The notes beneath the pieces are model-generated. The model saw only the letters and a list, made by a program, of their open reading frames with translations, made no database searches and was not told where the DNA came from. Positions 42,459 through 51,251 of a stretch of 57,325 nt of DNA are shown here, piece by piece. Position 1 is the stretch's first letter; every line of letters starts with the position of its first letter. The position numbers and the translations under genes were made by a program. The stretch is taken from NCBI GenBank assembly GCA_903913215.1, contig CAIWKE010000039.1:1-57325 (forward strand). The letters are read 5' to 3'. The stretch is from an uncultured Holophagaceae bacterium. Its GTDB lineage: Bacteria; Acidobacteriota; Holophagae; Holophagales; Holophagaceae.

Positions 42459-43159
42459 GGGGACTCCTCCTTCGGGTGCTCTTGAGATGCCAGGAATTGG
42501 GCCAGCATGGCCCAGAGCAGACTGGGTTTGGGTTCGCAGTGGGCCGTGGCCGGGGCGCCGCAGCGGGCAAAGGCCGCCGTGGCCCCGCTGCCCCAGGCGA
42601 AGCGGGTCAGGTGCGCAGTCAGGGGCGCCAGCAGCTCCGCCTGAAAGGGGCTGAGGGCCAGCACCGCCTCAACCTCAGGCAGGGGCGGAAAGGGATCCCG
42701 TGCGGCCTCCCGGTGGGTGACCCAAGCGTGGAGGCGCCAGGCCGTGCCAGCGGCGGTCTCTTCGAGGTATTCACGGCTGCGCTCACCCCGCACGAGGATG
42801 AAGTCACCGCCCTCGGGAAAGCGCTCCTGCAGCAGATCCCAGAGGGCCTCGGCCCGGGCCTCCTGGGGCAGGTGGAGATTCAGATCCTCGCGGCCCAGGG
42901 CCTCGGCGGTGCCTGCGCCCTGGGCCAGGCAGCAGGTCCCCGCGGGCAGGGCCGAGGAGGCTACCCGAGCCCCAGAGGGACTCAGCAGCAGCAACGCGGC
43001 CACCTCGCCGATGGGCACCGGCGGCGGCGCCTGGGTGGGCTGCAGCTTGGTGAACGAGTAGGGAATGGGCTGCCACCCCGCTTTGCGGACCAGGTCCGCG
43101 AGGGGATGCTGGGCCGGCCTTGCCAGCGCCAAGCGGGGTCGGGGGGCGGCCGCCATCAT
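42452..43159 (-). CDS. hemD: Uroporphyrinogen-III synthase
   Basis: HemD cyclises hydroxymethylbilane with inversion of ring D. The family is very divergent in sequence. The 235-residue length, the early RPAQHPLADLVRKAGWQP start, a LLLLSPSGAR segment near 56 and its place between hemC and hemB support the call. It overlaps both neighbours (ATGATG with hemC, and the hemB start). An identification from sequence alone would be weaker, but the operon position is decisive. Confidence 0.82.
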   Translation of the reverse strand: MMAAAPRPRLALARPAQHPLADLVRKAGWQPIPYSFTKLQPTQAPPPVPIGEVAALLLLSPSGARVASSALPAGTCCLAQGAGTAEALGREDLNLHLPQEARAEALWDLLQERFPEGGDFILVRGERSREYLEETAAGTAWRLHAWVTHREAARDPFPPLPEVEAVLALSPFQAELLAPLTAHLTRFAWGSGATAAFARCGAPATAHCEPKPSLLWAMLAQFLASQEHPKEESPC

Positions 43160-44040
43160 GCCAGGCCGATGCCCTTCAGGACCGTGGCCAGGAGCACCGC
43201 GTCGTCATGGCCACAGGCCTCGGCGCGCCGCAGTTCGCCCTCGGGGGCATAGGCCACCTGGAGCAGGAGGCTGCCGTCGGCCTGGGGCGTTGCCAGGGCA
43301 CCCAGGGGCTGCTGGCAGCCGCCCCCGATGCCCGCCAGCACCTGGCGCTCCAGAGTGACGCAGCGGGCCGTGAGGGCATCGTGCATCTCGGCGAGAGCCT
43401 CGATGAGGTCAGGGCGATCGGCGCGGGCCTCCGCCAGCAGGGCACCCTGCCCCGGTGCCGAAGGCAGCTCCGTGGGCAGCAGGGGCCGCACCGTGAGGCC
43501 GCTGAGGTCCAGCCCCAGGCGCTTGAGGCCCGCCGCTGCCAGCAAGGTGCCGTGCAGCAGGGCGTCCCGCAGGACGCCGTCACGAACACGCTGGAGGCGG
43601 GTCTGCACGTTGCCGCGGATCCAGGTGAAGCGAGCCTGGGGGAAGAGCTGGCTCAGCACCCGCTCGCGGCGCACGGCGCTGGTGCCGATCATCATGTCCT
43701 CGGGCGCATCCGGCCGCAGCACCAGCCAATCAGCGGGGTCCTCACGGTGGGGGATGCAGGCGGGGATGATGCCTACCGGACGCTCCAGGGAGACGTCCTT
43801 AAGGCTGTGGATGAGGAGGTCCGCGGCGCCTGCGGCCATGGCGTCCTCCAGCTCCTTGGTGAAGAAGCCGCCGCCCACCTGCTTGTCCAGGGGGCCCTGC
43901 AGCCACTGATCGCCGGAGGTGGAGAACTTGCGCCAGGAGACTTCATAGCCCCGGGCTTCCAGGAACCGCACCAGAGGTTCGGCCTGACCCACGGCCAGGG
44001 CGGAGCCCCGGGTGGCGACGGTGACATGTTTCGTGCTCAT
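43156..44040 (-). CDS. hemC: Hydroxymethylbilane synthase (porphobilinogen deaminase)
   Basis: HemC joins four porphobilinogens into hydroxymethylbilane. The 294-residue product has [16 protein letters not shown] at the start, LIHSLKDVSLERP near 80, and the dipyrromethane-cofactor Cys in GIGGGCQQPLG near 240. The ATG at 44040 with AGGAGG upstream is where homology begins. It follows hemA by about 70 bases and overlaps hemD. Confidence 0.93.
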   Translation of the reverse strand: MSTKHVTVATRGSALAVGQAEPLVRFLEARGYEVSWRKFSTSGDQWLQGPLDKQVGGGFFTKELEDAMAAGAADLLIHSLKDVSLERPVGIIPACIPHREDPADWLVLRPDAPEDMMIGTSAVRRERVLSQLFPQARFTWIRGNVQTRLQRVRDGVLRDALLHGTLLAAAGLKRLGLDLSGLTVRPLLPTELPSAPGQGALLAEARADRPDLIEALAEMHDALTARCVTLERQVLAGIGGGCQQPLGALATPQADGSLLLQVAYAPEGELRRAEACGHDDAVLLATVLKGIGLA

Positions 44041-44110
44041 GCGGCACCTCCTGTGCCGCACCCTGCGGACTTCGGCTGCGCCAAAGTGGAACTCCGCTCC
44101 TGCTGCGTTC

Positions 44111-45328
44111 TCATGGGTTGACCGCCTCTTCATTGTTGTCAGGAATGGGACTGGCCTTGGGCTGGGTCTGGACCAGGGCGCGGAAGGCCAGGGTGCGGCC
44201 CCGGCTGAGGATTTCTTTGAGGGCCTCACGCTGAGCTTCATCAAGGCCCTGCATGGAGTCCTCCAGAGCGCCCACTTCGGCCTCCAAGGCCGCCCAGGCG
44301 GAGTCGAGCCGCTCCTGGGCCGAAGCCATGTGCCGCTTGCGTGCCCGGGTCAGAGAGCGCTGGCGCAGGCGGCGGGCGGCACCTACCAGGAAGGGCTCGG
44401 CCTTCTGTGCGGCCTCGGCGCGAAGGGCGCGTGCCGTGGCGGTCTGGGCCAGGAAGGCGTTCAGGTCGATGCGGTGCACCCAGGTCAGCTGCTCCAGTCC
44501 GGGCTCCGAGTCCGGCGGCAGGGCCAGGTCCAGGATGCGCAAGATGGGTCGCTTGAGCGACTGCCAGGCCTCCAGGGTGAAGAGGGGCTCCGGGGCCGCC
44601 GTGGCGGTGACGATGGCGTCATAGCCAGCCGGATCGTGGCGCAGCTGGCCCAGATCCACCGTGGCCAGGCCCAGGGGATCGGCCAGATCGTGGGCTTTGC
44701 TGCGGGTGCGATTCGCCACCACCACGTGGAAGCCCCGTTCCGGCAGGCGTTCGGCCAGATACTGGGTCATGGGGCCCACGCCCACCAGGGCCACGGAGGC
44801 GCCCCCGGGCAGGCCTTCCACCAGGTGCTTGAGTGCCACCGTGGCCACACTGACATTGCCGTCCGCCAGCCCCAGCCTGGAACGCAGGCGCTGGCCCTCA
44901 CGGATCACATCCTCCAGGGCGGTCTGGGCTTCGTCACCGGCGCTGCCCACTTCGCGGGCCTGTACCAGGGCGTCTTTGAGCTGGCCGGGAATCTCGCGGT
45001 CGCCGAGGTTCGCGGACTCCAGCCCCGCAGACATGGCCAGGAGGTGGCACCAGGCCTCCTCGCCTTCGTACCGCCTTGCGCCCGGCCCTGGATCGATGGC
45101 CTCGGCCTCGCCGCCCCAGACCATCCACAGCACCCGCTGGCAGGTGGCCAGATAGACCAGCTCCCGGGCTCCGCTGCGCTGTTGCCAGTCCCGCAAGTGG
45201 CTCGGGATGCCGTCACGCACCACATGCTGCGCCACCACGTCGAGATCGTGGACAGGGGCGTGAAAGCTGAGGAGCACGGGTTCCATAGGAAATTTCATGA
45301 TCGGCCGGTCGCGTTCCGGCTCGGTCAT
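44111..45328 (-). CDS. hemA: Divergent glutamyl-tRNA reductase
   Basis: HemA reduces glutamyl-tRNA to glutamate-1-semialdehyde with NADPH. The 405-residue product keeps the active-site region as LVYLATCQRVL (the nucleophilic Cys is present; the usual CNRTE reads CQRVL). The catalytic domain helix reads HLLAMSAGLESANLGDREIPGQ where most enzymes have GLDSxVLGExQIxGQ. The NADPH fold begins VALVGVGPMTQYL. These changes make it an outlier, but Cys, His and overall layout remain. It is followed by hemC and hemD, which supports the call. Start between 45328 and 45298 is uncertain. Confidence 0.83.
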   Translation of the reverse strand: MTEPERDRPIMKFPMEPVLLSFHAPVHDLDVVAQHVVRDGIPSHLRDWQQRSGARELVYLATCQRVLWMVWGGEAEAIDPGPGARRYEGEEAWCHLLAMSAGLESANLGDREIPGQLKDALVQAREVGSAGDEAQTALEDVIREGQRLRSRLGLADGNVSVATVALKHLVEGLPGGASVALVGVGPMTQYLAERLPERGFHVVVANRTRSKAHDLADPLGLATVDLGQLRHDPAGYDAIVTATAAPEPLFTLEAWQSLKRPILRILDLALPPDSEPGLEQLTWVHRIDLNAFLAQTATARALRAEAAQKAEPFLVGAARRLRQRSLTRARKRHMASAQERLDSAWAALEAEVGALEDSMQGLDEAQREALKEILSRGRTLAFRALVQTQPKASPIPDNNEEAVNP

Positions 45329-45375
45329 CGCTTCGTCATGCCCATCCGAAAGTGGCTGCCATCACATGTAACCAT

Positions 45376-46500
45376 CTACCGGGGGAACAGCGCCTCCACG
45401 GCATCCCAATCCCACTCTGGGACTGGACTGATCTGGTCACCCCGCAGGGACTGCTGGGTGAGCCAGGCGTCGTAGATCACCAGCGCGCACATGGCCTCGG
45501 CCACGGGCACGATGCGCGGGGCGATGCAGGGGTCGTGGCGGCCATGGGTGGCGATCTCCGCGGCGCGACCGTCACGATCAATGGTCTTCTGGCTGCGGGT
45601 GATGGAGCTGGTGGGCTTCACCGCCAGACGCACAACCACGGGGGCTCCGGTACTGATGCCGCCGAGGGTGCCGCCCGCATCGTTCTTCAGGGGCCCCTCG
45701 GGGCTCAGGGGATCATTGTTCTCGCTGCCCCGGCGCCGGGCACTGGCAAAGCCCGCCCCCAACTCCACACCCTTTACAGCGCCGATGGACATGCAGGCCA
45801 GGGCCAGCAGGCCGTCCAGCTTGCCAAAGGCCGGATCACCCAGGCCGATGGGCAGGCCCTCGATCCAGACCTCGCAGATGCCCCCAACACTGTCACCCTC
45901 AGCCCGGGCAGCCTCCACGGCAGCACGCTGGACGGGAAAGGCCTCCGGGTCCGCGGTGCGCAGGGGATTGGTCTCGACGAAATCCCAATCCACGCTGGCG
46001 CCTGCGATGCCGGCGATCTCCCGGTTGAAGCCCCGCACCGTGACCCCCAGGGTAGCCAACTGCTGCTTGGCCCAGGCACCCGCTGCCACCCTCGCCAGGG
46101 TCTCGCGGCCACTGCTGCGCCCGCCCCCCCGGGGATCGCGGATGCCATACTTGCGATCGTAGGTGAGGTCCGCATGGCCGGGCCGGAACAGGTCGGAGAT
46201 GGCCTTGTAGTCACCACTTTTCTGGTTCTCGTTGAAGACCACCATGGCGATGGGATGACCCGTGGTCTTGCCCTCGAAGACCCCGCTCAGCACCTGGACC
46301 CGGTCTCCTTCAGAGCGGGGCGTCACCAGGTCCGACTGACCCGGCCGTCGCCGGTCCATCTCCTTCTGAATGGCCTCCAGGTCGAAGGGCAGGCCCGGCT
46401 TCACACCATCCATGACCACGCCGACCCCAGCCCCGTGGCTCTCGCCGAAGGTGAGGATTCGAAAACTGCGACCGAAGGTGGAGGGGGAATCGTAGAGCAT
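45376..46500 (-). CDS. aroC: Chorismate synthase
   Basis: AroC forms chorismate from EPSP using reduced FMN. The 374-residue product starts with FGRSFRILTFGESHGAGVG, contains the RPGQSDLVTPRSEGDRV segment near 50, GGGRSSGRETLARVAAGA near 125, and ends with the HDPCIAPRIVPVAEAM motif. The ATG at 46500 is the homologous start; longer frames would cross the Wzi leader. It lies 47 bases before hemA on the same strand and may share the heme operon transcript. Confidence 0.95.
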   Translation of the reverse strand: MLYDSPSTFGRSFRILTFGESHGAGVGVVMDGVKPGLPFDLEAIQKEMDRRRPGQSDLVTPRSEGDRVQVLSGVFEGKTTGHPIAMVVFNENQKSGDYKAISDLFRPGHADLTYDRKYGIRDPRGGGRSSGRETLARVAAGAWAKQQLATLGVTVRGFNREIAGIAGASVDWDFVETNPLRTADPEAFPVQRAAVEAARAEGDSVGGICEVWIEGLPIGLGDPAFGKLDGLLALACMSIGAVKGVELGAGFASARRRGSENNDPLSPEGPLKNDAGGTLGGISTGAPVVVRLAVKPTSSITRSQKTIDRDGRAAEIATHGRHDPCIAPRIVPVAEAMCALVIYDAWLTQQSLRGDQISPVPEWDWDAVEALFPR

Positions 46501-46579
46501 GGAATCCAGTGTAAGGTGGCAAGAGCATCTTTTCAGCCGCACTTGGCTGGGGGCAAAATTAAACCAACCAGGGTGGGTC

Positions 46580-48154
46580 TTGCATCGTCGCCTCTTCGTT
46601 CTATTCGGATTAGCACTGCCACTGCTCAGCCAAATGCCAGAAGCGTGGAGTGTCAACAGGCCACTGGGGGCCGACCTCGCGCAGCCCGGCCCCTGGTACG
46701 GAGCCGGCACCTGGGCCGCGGGCAGCCAAGGCAAGCTTGGGACCTTCGTGAATTCACTGGGCATGGGCAACGCCCTCCAGGGCTTCGGGGTTCACCTGGA
46801 GGGTGGCACTCACATCGGTAACTGGGACATGGCCATGCAGGCCATGGCCATCCGGGATCCCGAGGGTCAGTCCTACCTGTCCATCTATCGGGGACACATC
46901 ACCCACACCAGCCCAAAGGGGTGGATTGCCAGCCTGGAGCAGGAGCCCCTGGTCTGGGGCTATGGACTGAACGGCGGCTACCTACTTGGGGAAGCTGCAC
47001 GTCCCTTTCCCCGGTTTCGGGTGGAATCCCCCATGAAGCCTCTCCAGTGGGGCAGGCTCTATTTCGGTACCTGGGGCTTTCAAGCCTTCATGGGGCGCCT
47101 TGAGAAGGACCGCGTGCTTAGCGCTACAGTTCAGGATCCCTCCTACCGAAGGACCCTAGTCGCCAATGACCCCAGTGCTCCGCTGTTCAACGGCTATCGG
47201 GCCCAGGCGGAATTCGGCGATGCTGTGGAGTTCTATATGAACTACACGAATCTCTGGGGTGGCACTCGTCAGGGTGTAGGCATGACCGATGGATATGGCT
47301 TCATGGACTACTTGACCTCCATGTTTGGGCTGAAGGATCAGCTCGCAGAAAGCAGTGTCTATTATTTTGATCCTAACCATCCACCTGCTGAATACAAGAA
47401 CAAAGCCCGCAGTTCATCCAATATGGATGTAGGCACCCGGGTGCGGCTCCGATTTCTAGAGAAGGCCCTGGGTGCCAGTGCGGTCCACACATACGTGAGC
47501 CGCGGCTCCAAGAACTACACCTGGCCAACCGGTGTCTTCATTCACAAACCGCTCTATTACCTCGGGAAGGACCTCGAAAAGGACATCAAGGACCTCTCCC
47601 GGAGTCAATTCGGGTTGTTTTGGAACCAGAGCCAACGTGTCTCTGTGCCCACCCTGGCCGCCCCAAATGACACTGTGGGGATGCTAGTCGCTTGGCCGAC
47701 CATGCGGCTGGGCCTGGAATACTCGGACATTACGAACGTCGCGAACAACCCCACCTCTGGGATTCGGGCCTTCGTCTCCGGGGACTATCCCATGGGGTTC
47801 TACTCCTATGGGGACCCCCTTGGCAACGCCATGGGTGGCGAAGCTCAGACCACAACCCTGCGCTTGGATATAGACCCGATCCAGAATGTCAGCACGAGTA
47901 CCTGGGTCCATATTGGTCATCGTCCTTTCCGAGACACATTGAGCTATTGGGTAGCCGATCACCCAGGGGCCACCTTCGCCAAAAACCGGTTTTTTGGAGT
48001 TCAACAAACGGTCACTTGGAAGGTGCGGCCCGCGACCACGGTGTCCTTCGGTACGTCTTGGGAGAGACAGAGCGCCGTTGAGCAAGTGGCTGGACGCCAA
48101 GGCAACACTTTCCGCTGGTTTGTGGATCTGGGCCATCGCTGGTCTAAACCGTAG
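46580..48154 (+). CDS. Wzi-family capsule assembly outer-membrane protein
   Basis: The 524-residue product has a signal peptide (RRLFVLFGLALPLLSQ) and the features of the Wzi/capsule assembly family, a beta-barrel lectin that anchors capsule at the surface. Many alternating aromatic strands are visible, with early GTWAAGSQGKLGTFVNSLG and late FRWFVDLGHRW. The family places Wzi in an 18-stranded barrel. A TTG at 46580 after GGGTGGG is the most likely start, because homology and signal begin there; the start codon is tentative. Parts of the gene near 47330-47420 are richer in A and T than its neighbours. It converges with the sugar cluster. Confidence 0.75.
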   Translation: MHRRLFVLFGLALPLLSQMPEAWSVNRPLGADLAQPGPWYGAGTWAAGSQGKLGTFVNSLGMGNALQGFGVHLEGGTHIGNWDMAMQAMAIRDPEGQSYLSIYRGHITHTSPKGWIASLEQEPLVWGYGLNGGYLLGEAARPFPRFRVESPMKPLQWGRLYFGTWGFQAFMGRLEKDRVLSATVQDPSYRRTLVANDPSAPLFNGYRAQAEFGDAVEFYMNYTNLWGGTRQGVGMTDGYGFMDYLTSMFGLKDQLAESSVYYFDPNHPPAEYKNKARSSSNMDVGTRVRLRFLEKALGASAVHTYVSRGSKNYTWPTGVFIHKPLYYLGKDLEKDIKDLSRSQFGLFWNQSQRVSVPTLAAPNDTVGMLVAWPTMRLGLEYSDITNVANNPTSGIRAFVSGDYPMGFYSYGDPLGNAMGGEAQTTTLRLDIDPIQNVSTSTWVHIGHRPFRDTLSYWVADHPGATFAKNRFFGVQQTVTWKVRPATTVSFGTSWERQSAVEQVAGRQGNTFRWFVDLGHRWSKP

Positions 48155-48195
48155 GTAGCCTTGCAGCCCGGGGATAGAAATTCACCCCAATTCTG

Positions 48196-49659
48196 TTAGG
48201 GCAAATAGCCATACATCATCAGTTTGAGACTTGCGAGGTTAAACCACCCCATAGCCCGGGCGTGGGCTAAGTGGAATTTCCGCCTAGCAGTTCGGGACAG
48301 ATTGACCCTTTGCTTGCTGGGCAGGTTCGAACGCCCAGTTTGTTCCCAGAGGGCTTCGATCCTGGGGACGGGGGGATGCTTCAACTGCTCTGGGGGCGGA
48401 CACACCACATGCCCGGACACAAGGTGCTCATCCATGCGGCTGCGCACCTTGGCTGGGTCATGGTGTTCCAGGCAGGTCGTGCGCACGGCCTGCTGCCGGG
48501 CCAGGGCCGCGGGATCAAGCTGGATCAGGGCGAGGCAGGACTCGACGAATTGACCTTCGTCGCTGGAGCGAAGATCGTCGGCAGCGCTGTAGCCCCAGGC
48601 CAGACCCAACATCCCAGCCACGCTGCGCCCCAGCATCAATGCCTCCGGGAAGGCAGTGCCTCCGATCCATGGATAGCTATCTACATACAACGATGCACCC
48701 TGGAGCAGATCGCGGTACTGTTCCTTCGGCATTGTGTTTATCAGCTGGACTCGTGAGCCGAACCTGCGGATCAGTGGCTTCCACCACCAGTCCCTATCGG
48801 TGCCACCAAGGACGACCAACCTCATGTCAGGGCTGGCTGCCAATAGGCGCTCCATGGCAGGTGCGAGCGACATCCCCCCAATCGGCTTGAATTTGTATCG
48901 AGCGCCACCCGTCAGGATGTAAGGCCCGTTGGCACTGAGCTGAGGTGCTGCGGCCATGCCACCTCCGGCAAGGATGGGAATGCCAATGTAGGAGGAGCGT
49001 TCCATTGAGCCTCGTTGCTCCCGGAGCATCCACCCATAGGCGCTGACCTCGAACAGATGGTCCGCAATGCCAACCCCTACCGAAAAAAGATGGTCCGCAT
49101 GGTTGACGAAGGAAATCCTTAACTCGGGTCGAACCCTTTTCGCGACCCGAAGCGCCACGGCGCAGGCCACATCATCAGGATGAATGTGCAAAACCACCTC
49201 ATCGAACCGCAGCAGCTGCTGAACCAGTAGGGTGATGTGCTCCCGTGCTAGTCCAGAAAGAGGCAAGGTTGTCACCTGATCAGCGCCCAGACCGAGAATG
49301 TCCGCCGCCTCCGAGGCAGCTGCCGGTCGAGTCAAGAGGGCATGGGCAGTTCGGCGGCCTTCATGGATGAGGGAGCGCATCAAGGGCGTATGCCCGCCTG
49401 AGCGATAGATCTGGGAAGCTACATGCAGTTCAATGCCGGGCAGTGGAGGCTCCGAGCCAACTTCAACGCCGTCGCCGATTTTCGCGACCAGCGTGTCTTC
49501 CAAATGATCGCAGCGATACAGCCCTGCGGAATTGGCAGTCAGGTAGCAGACCAGCTTCTCAGCGATCCGGAAAGCGGATTCAAAATCCGACTCCCGCTCG
49601 ATGACCAGGAGCATCTCCTCGACGAACCCGGCCACATTCTCCTTCAGGGTCTGGGGCAT
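48196..49659 (-). CDS. Glycosyltransferase-like protein
   Basis: The 487-residue product has a GT-B-like layout. Residues 95-200 form an N-terminal Rossmann half starting at the SGGHTPLMRSLIHEGRRT loop. The C-terminal half has YILTGGARYKFKPIGG, LVVLGGTDRDWWWKPL, and a PEALMLGRSVAGMLG segment near 350 that resembles the donor-binding EA-x7 region of GT4-type enzymes. The ATG at 49659 with GGAGA upstream is preferred over a GTG at 49671. It is the last gene of the minus-strand sugar cluster and probably adds the cluster's aminosugar or its acceptor. Confidence 0.65.
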   Translation of the reverse strand: MPQTLKENVAGFVEEMLLVIERESDFESAFRIAEKLVCYLTANSAGLYRCDHLEDTLVAKIGDGVEVGSEPPLPGIELHVASQIYRSGGHTPLMRSLIHEGRRTAHALLTRPAAASEAADILGLGADQVTTLPLSGLAREHITLLVQQLLRFDEVVLHIHPDDVACAVALRVAKRVRPELRISFVNHADHLFSVGVGIADHLFEVSAYGWMLREQRGSMERSSYIGIPILAGGGMAAAPQLSANGPYILTGGARYKFKPIGGMSLAPAMERLLAASPDMRLVVLGGTDRDWWWKPLIRRFGSRVQLINTMPKEQYRDLLQGASLYVDSYPWIGGTAFPEALMLGRSVAGMLGLAWGYSAADDLRSSDEGQFVESCLALIQLDPAALARQQAVRTTCLEHHDPAKVRSRMDEHLVSGHVVCPPPEQLKHPPVPRIEALWEQTGRSNLPSKQRVNLSRTARRKFHLAHARAMGWFNLASLKLMMYGYLP

Positions 49660-49671
49660 CCAACTCTCCAC

Positions 49672-50778
49672 TCAGGCTTGGAAGGCCCTGATGGCTTCAA
49701 TCACCACGTCTACGTTGGCAGGGGACAAGTGGGGCCCCATGGGGAGGCTCAAGTGGGTCCGGCTGGCGGCCTCGGTAATCGGGAAGATGCCCCAATCACG
49801 GTCACTGGCGTAGGCCTCACTTAGGTGGGCCGGAATGGGATAGTGGATCAGCGTCTGGATTCCCCGCTCGAGTAGATGGGCCTGCAGCGCGTCGCGGCGC
49901 GGGTGGTCCACCACGAAGAGGTGCCAGGCCGGTTGTGTGCCTTCCAGGACCAAGGGAAGCCCAAGCCCTGGCAGCCCTCGGAGACCTTGAAGATACTGGT
50001 TCGCGAGGGTGGCTCTGCGCGCATTCCAGTGGTCCATATAGGGCAGCCGGACCCGCAGTATGGCGGCCTGAAGTTCGTCTAGGCGGGAGTTATGACCCTT
50101 CACCTCATTCTTGTATTTCACGCGGGAGCCATAGTTGCGCAGCACCCGGACCCGGTCCGCCAGTTCGGGATCGTTGGTGGTGATACCCCCACCATCCCCC
50201 AGGCATCCCAGGTTCTTTCCCGGGTAGAAACTCCAGGCCACCACATCACCGTGCGCGCCAATGCGGAGCCCCTGGTAGCGCGCGCCGTGGGCTTGCGCCG
50301 CATCCTCCAGCAAGCGCAGTCCATGCCGCTTAGCAAATTCCAGAATGGGATCCAGGTCTGCGGGCTGACCATAGAGATGAACCGGTAGCACCACCTTGGT
50401 CCGAGAGGTCAGCGCTGCTTCGAGCCTAGCGGGATCCATGTTCCAAAGGCCCGGAATCGGCTCCACCGGGACCGGAGTCGCACCCACATAGCTCACGCCC
50501 AGCCAGGTCGCGATGTAAGTATTGGCTGGGACCAGCACTTCATCACCAGGCCCCACGCCCAGAGCCTTAAGGCCCAGCACGATTGCCTCTAAGCCATTGG
50601 CTAGGCCCACACAGTGCTGGGCCCCGCACCATGCCGCGTACTCCGCCTCAAAGGACTCCAACTCCTTGCCCAGCAAGTACCAGCCACTGTCAAGAACACG
50701 GTGGATGGCCCCATCAGTTTCGCTGCGAAGTTCACGGTAAGCCGCGCCCACATCAAGAAAAGGAATGGAGTTAACCAC
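49672..50778 (-). CDS. fdtB: DegT/DnrJ/EryC1 sugar aminotransferase (FdtB/QdtB-like)
   Basis: The 368-residue PLP enzyme should transfer an amino group from glutamate to C3 of a dTDP-3-keto-6-deoxyhexose. The PLP lysine is Lys188 in [16 protein letters not shown], and [15 protein letters not shown] near 157 is the cofactor-ring Asp motif. The neighbour FdtA-like isomerase makes the substrate. The two genes overlap by 8 bases. It could be FdtB (galacto) or QdtB (gluco); the sequence alone does not settle the configuration. Confidence 0.85.
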   Translation of the reverse strand: MVNSIPFLDVGAAYRELRSETDGAIHRVLDSGWYLLGKELESFEAEYAAWCGAQHCVGLANGLEAIVLGLKALGVGPGDEVLVPANTYIATWLGVSYVGATPVPVEPIPGLWNMDPARLEAALTSRTKVVLPVHLYGQPADLDPILEFAKRHGLRLLEDAAQAHGARYQGLRIGAHGDVVAWSFYPGKNLGCLGDGGGITTNDPELADRVRVLRNYGSRVKYKNEVKGHNSRLDELQAAILRVRLPYMDHWNARRATLANQYLQGLRGLPGLGLPLVLEGTQPAWHLFVVDHPRRDALQAHLLERGIQTLIHYPIPAHLSEAYASDRDWGIFPITEAASRTHLSLPMGPHLSPANVDVVIEAIRAFQA

Positions 50779-51187
50779 GGCAGCCTACCAGCCTTAGGAA
50801 TTCTTCATAATCTCTGATGTAACTTTCGGCCCGATAGATGTCACTTGCCATGACGAGGTAGACCGTGTTGGGGTCGAAATCTCCCTCTGAGGCCCAGAAC
50901 ATAGGCGGAACGTGAAGGCCTATCCATGGACGGTTCAGGTGCACAGTGCGCTTTTCCCTGCCGTCATCCAGGTAGACATTCAGTCCGCCTGAAAGACAGA
51001 TGATGAACTGGTGAAGGTCATGATGGGCATGAGCCCCTCGGTCCTCACCGCTAGGAATGTCATAGATGTAGAAGACCCGTTTGATGTCGAAGGGAATGTG
51101 GGAATTCCCTTCTAGAAAAGTCAAATTACCTCGTTGATCCCGGATCTTGGGAAGCTCAATTAAGCGACAATCAGCAACCGTTCCCAT
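50771..51187 (-). CDS. fdtA: FdtA/QdtA-like dTDP-6-deoxyhexos-4-ulose 3,4-ketoisomerase
   Basis: The 138-residue cupin should shift the keto group of dTDP-4-keto-6-deoxyglucose from C4 to C3. The cupin core motif [18 protein letters not shown] at 50-67 contains the essential His pair. The early [14 protein letters not shown] and late [10 protein letters not shown] are typical of the FdtA/QdtA/Tll group. It overlaps the aminotransferase gene and needs the RmlB product made by the last complete gene of the window. Confidence 0.88.
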   Translation of the reverse strand: MGTVADCRLIELPKIRDQRGNLTFLEGNSHIPFDIKRVFYIYDIPSGEDRGAHAHHDLHQFIICLSGGLNVYLDDGREKRTVHLNRPWIGLHVPPMFWASEGDFDPNTVYLVMASDIYRAESYIRDYEEFLRLVGCRG

Positions 51188-51251
51188 GTTCTCCCCACCT
51201 CGACCTGGACGAACTCAAAAGCTGATCCCTCAAGTTCAAAGCATCATCGCA

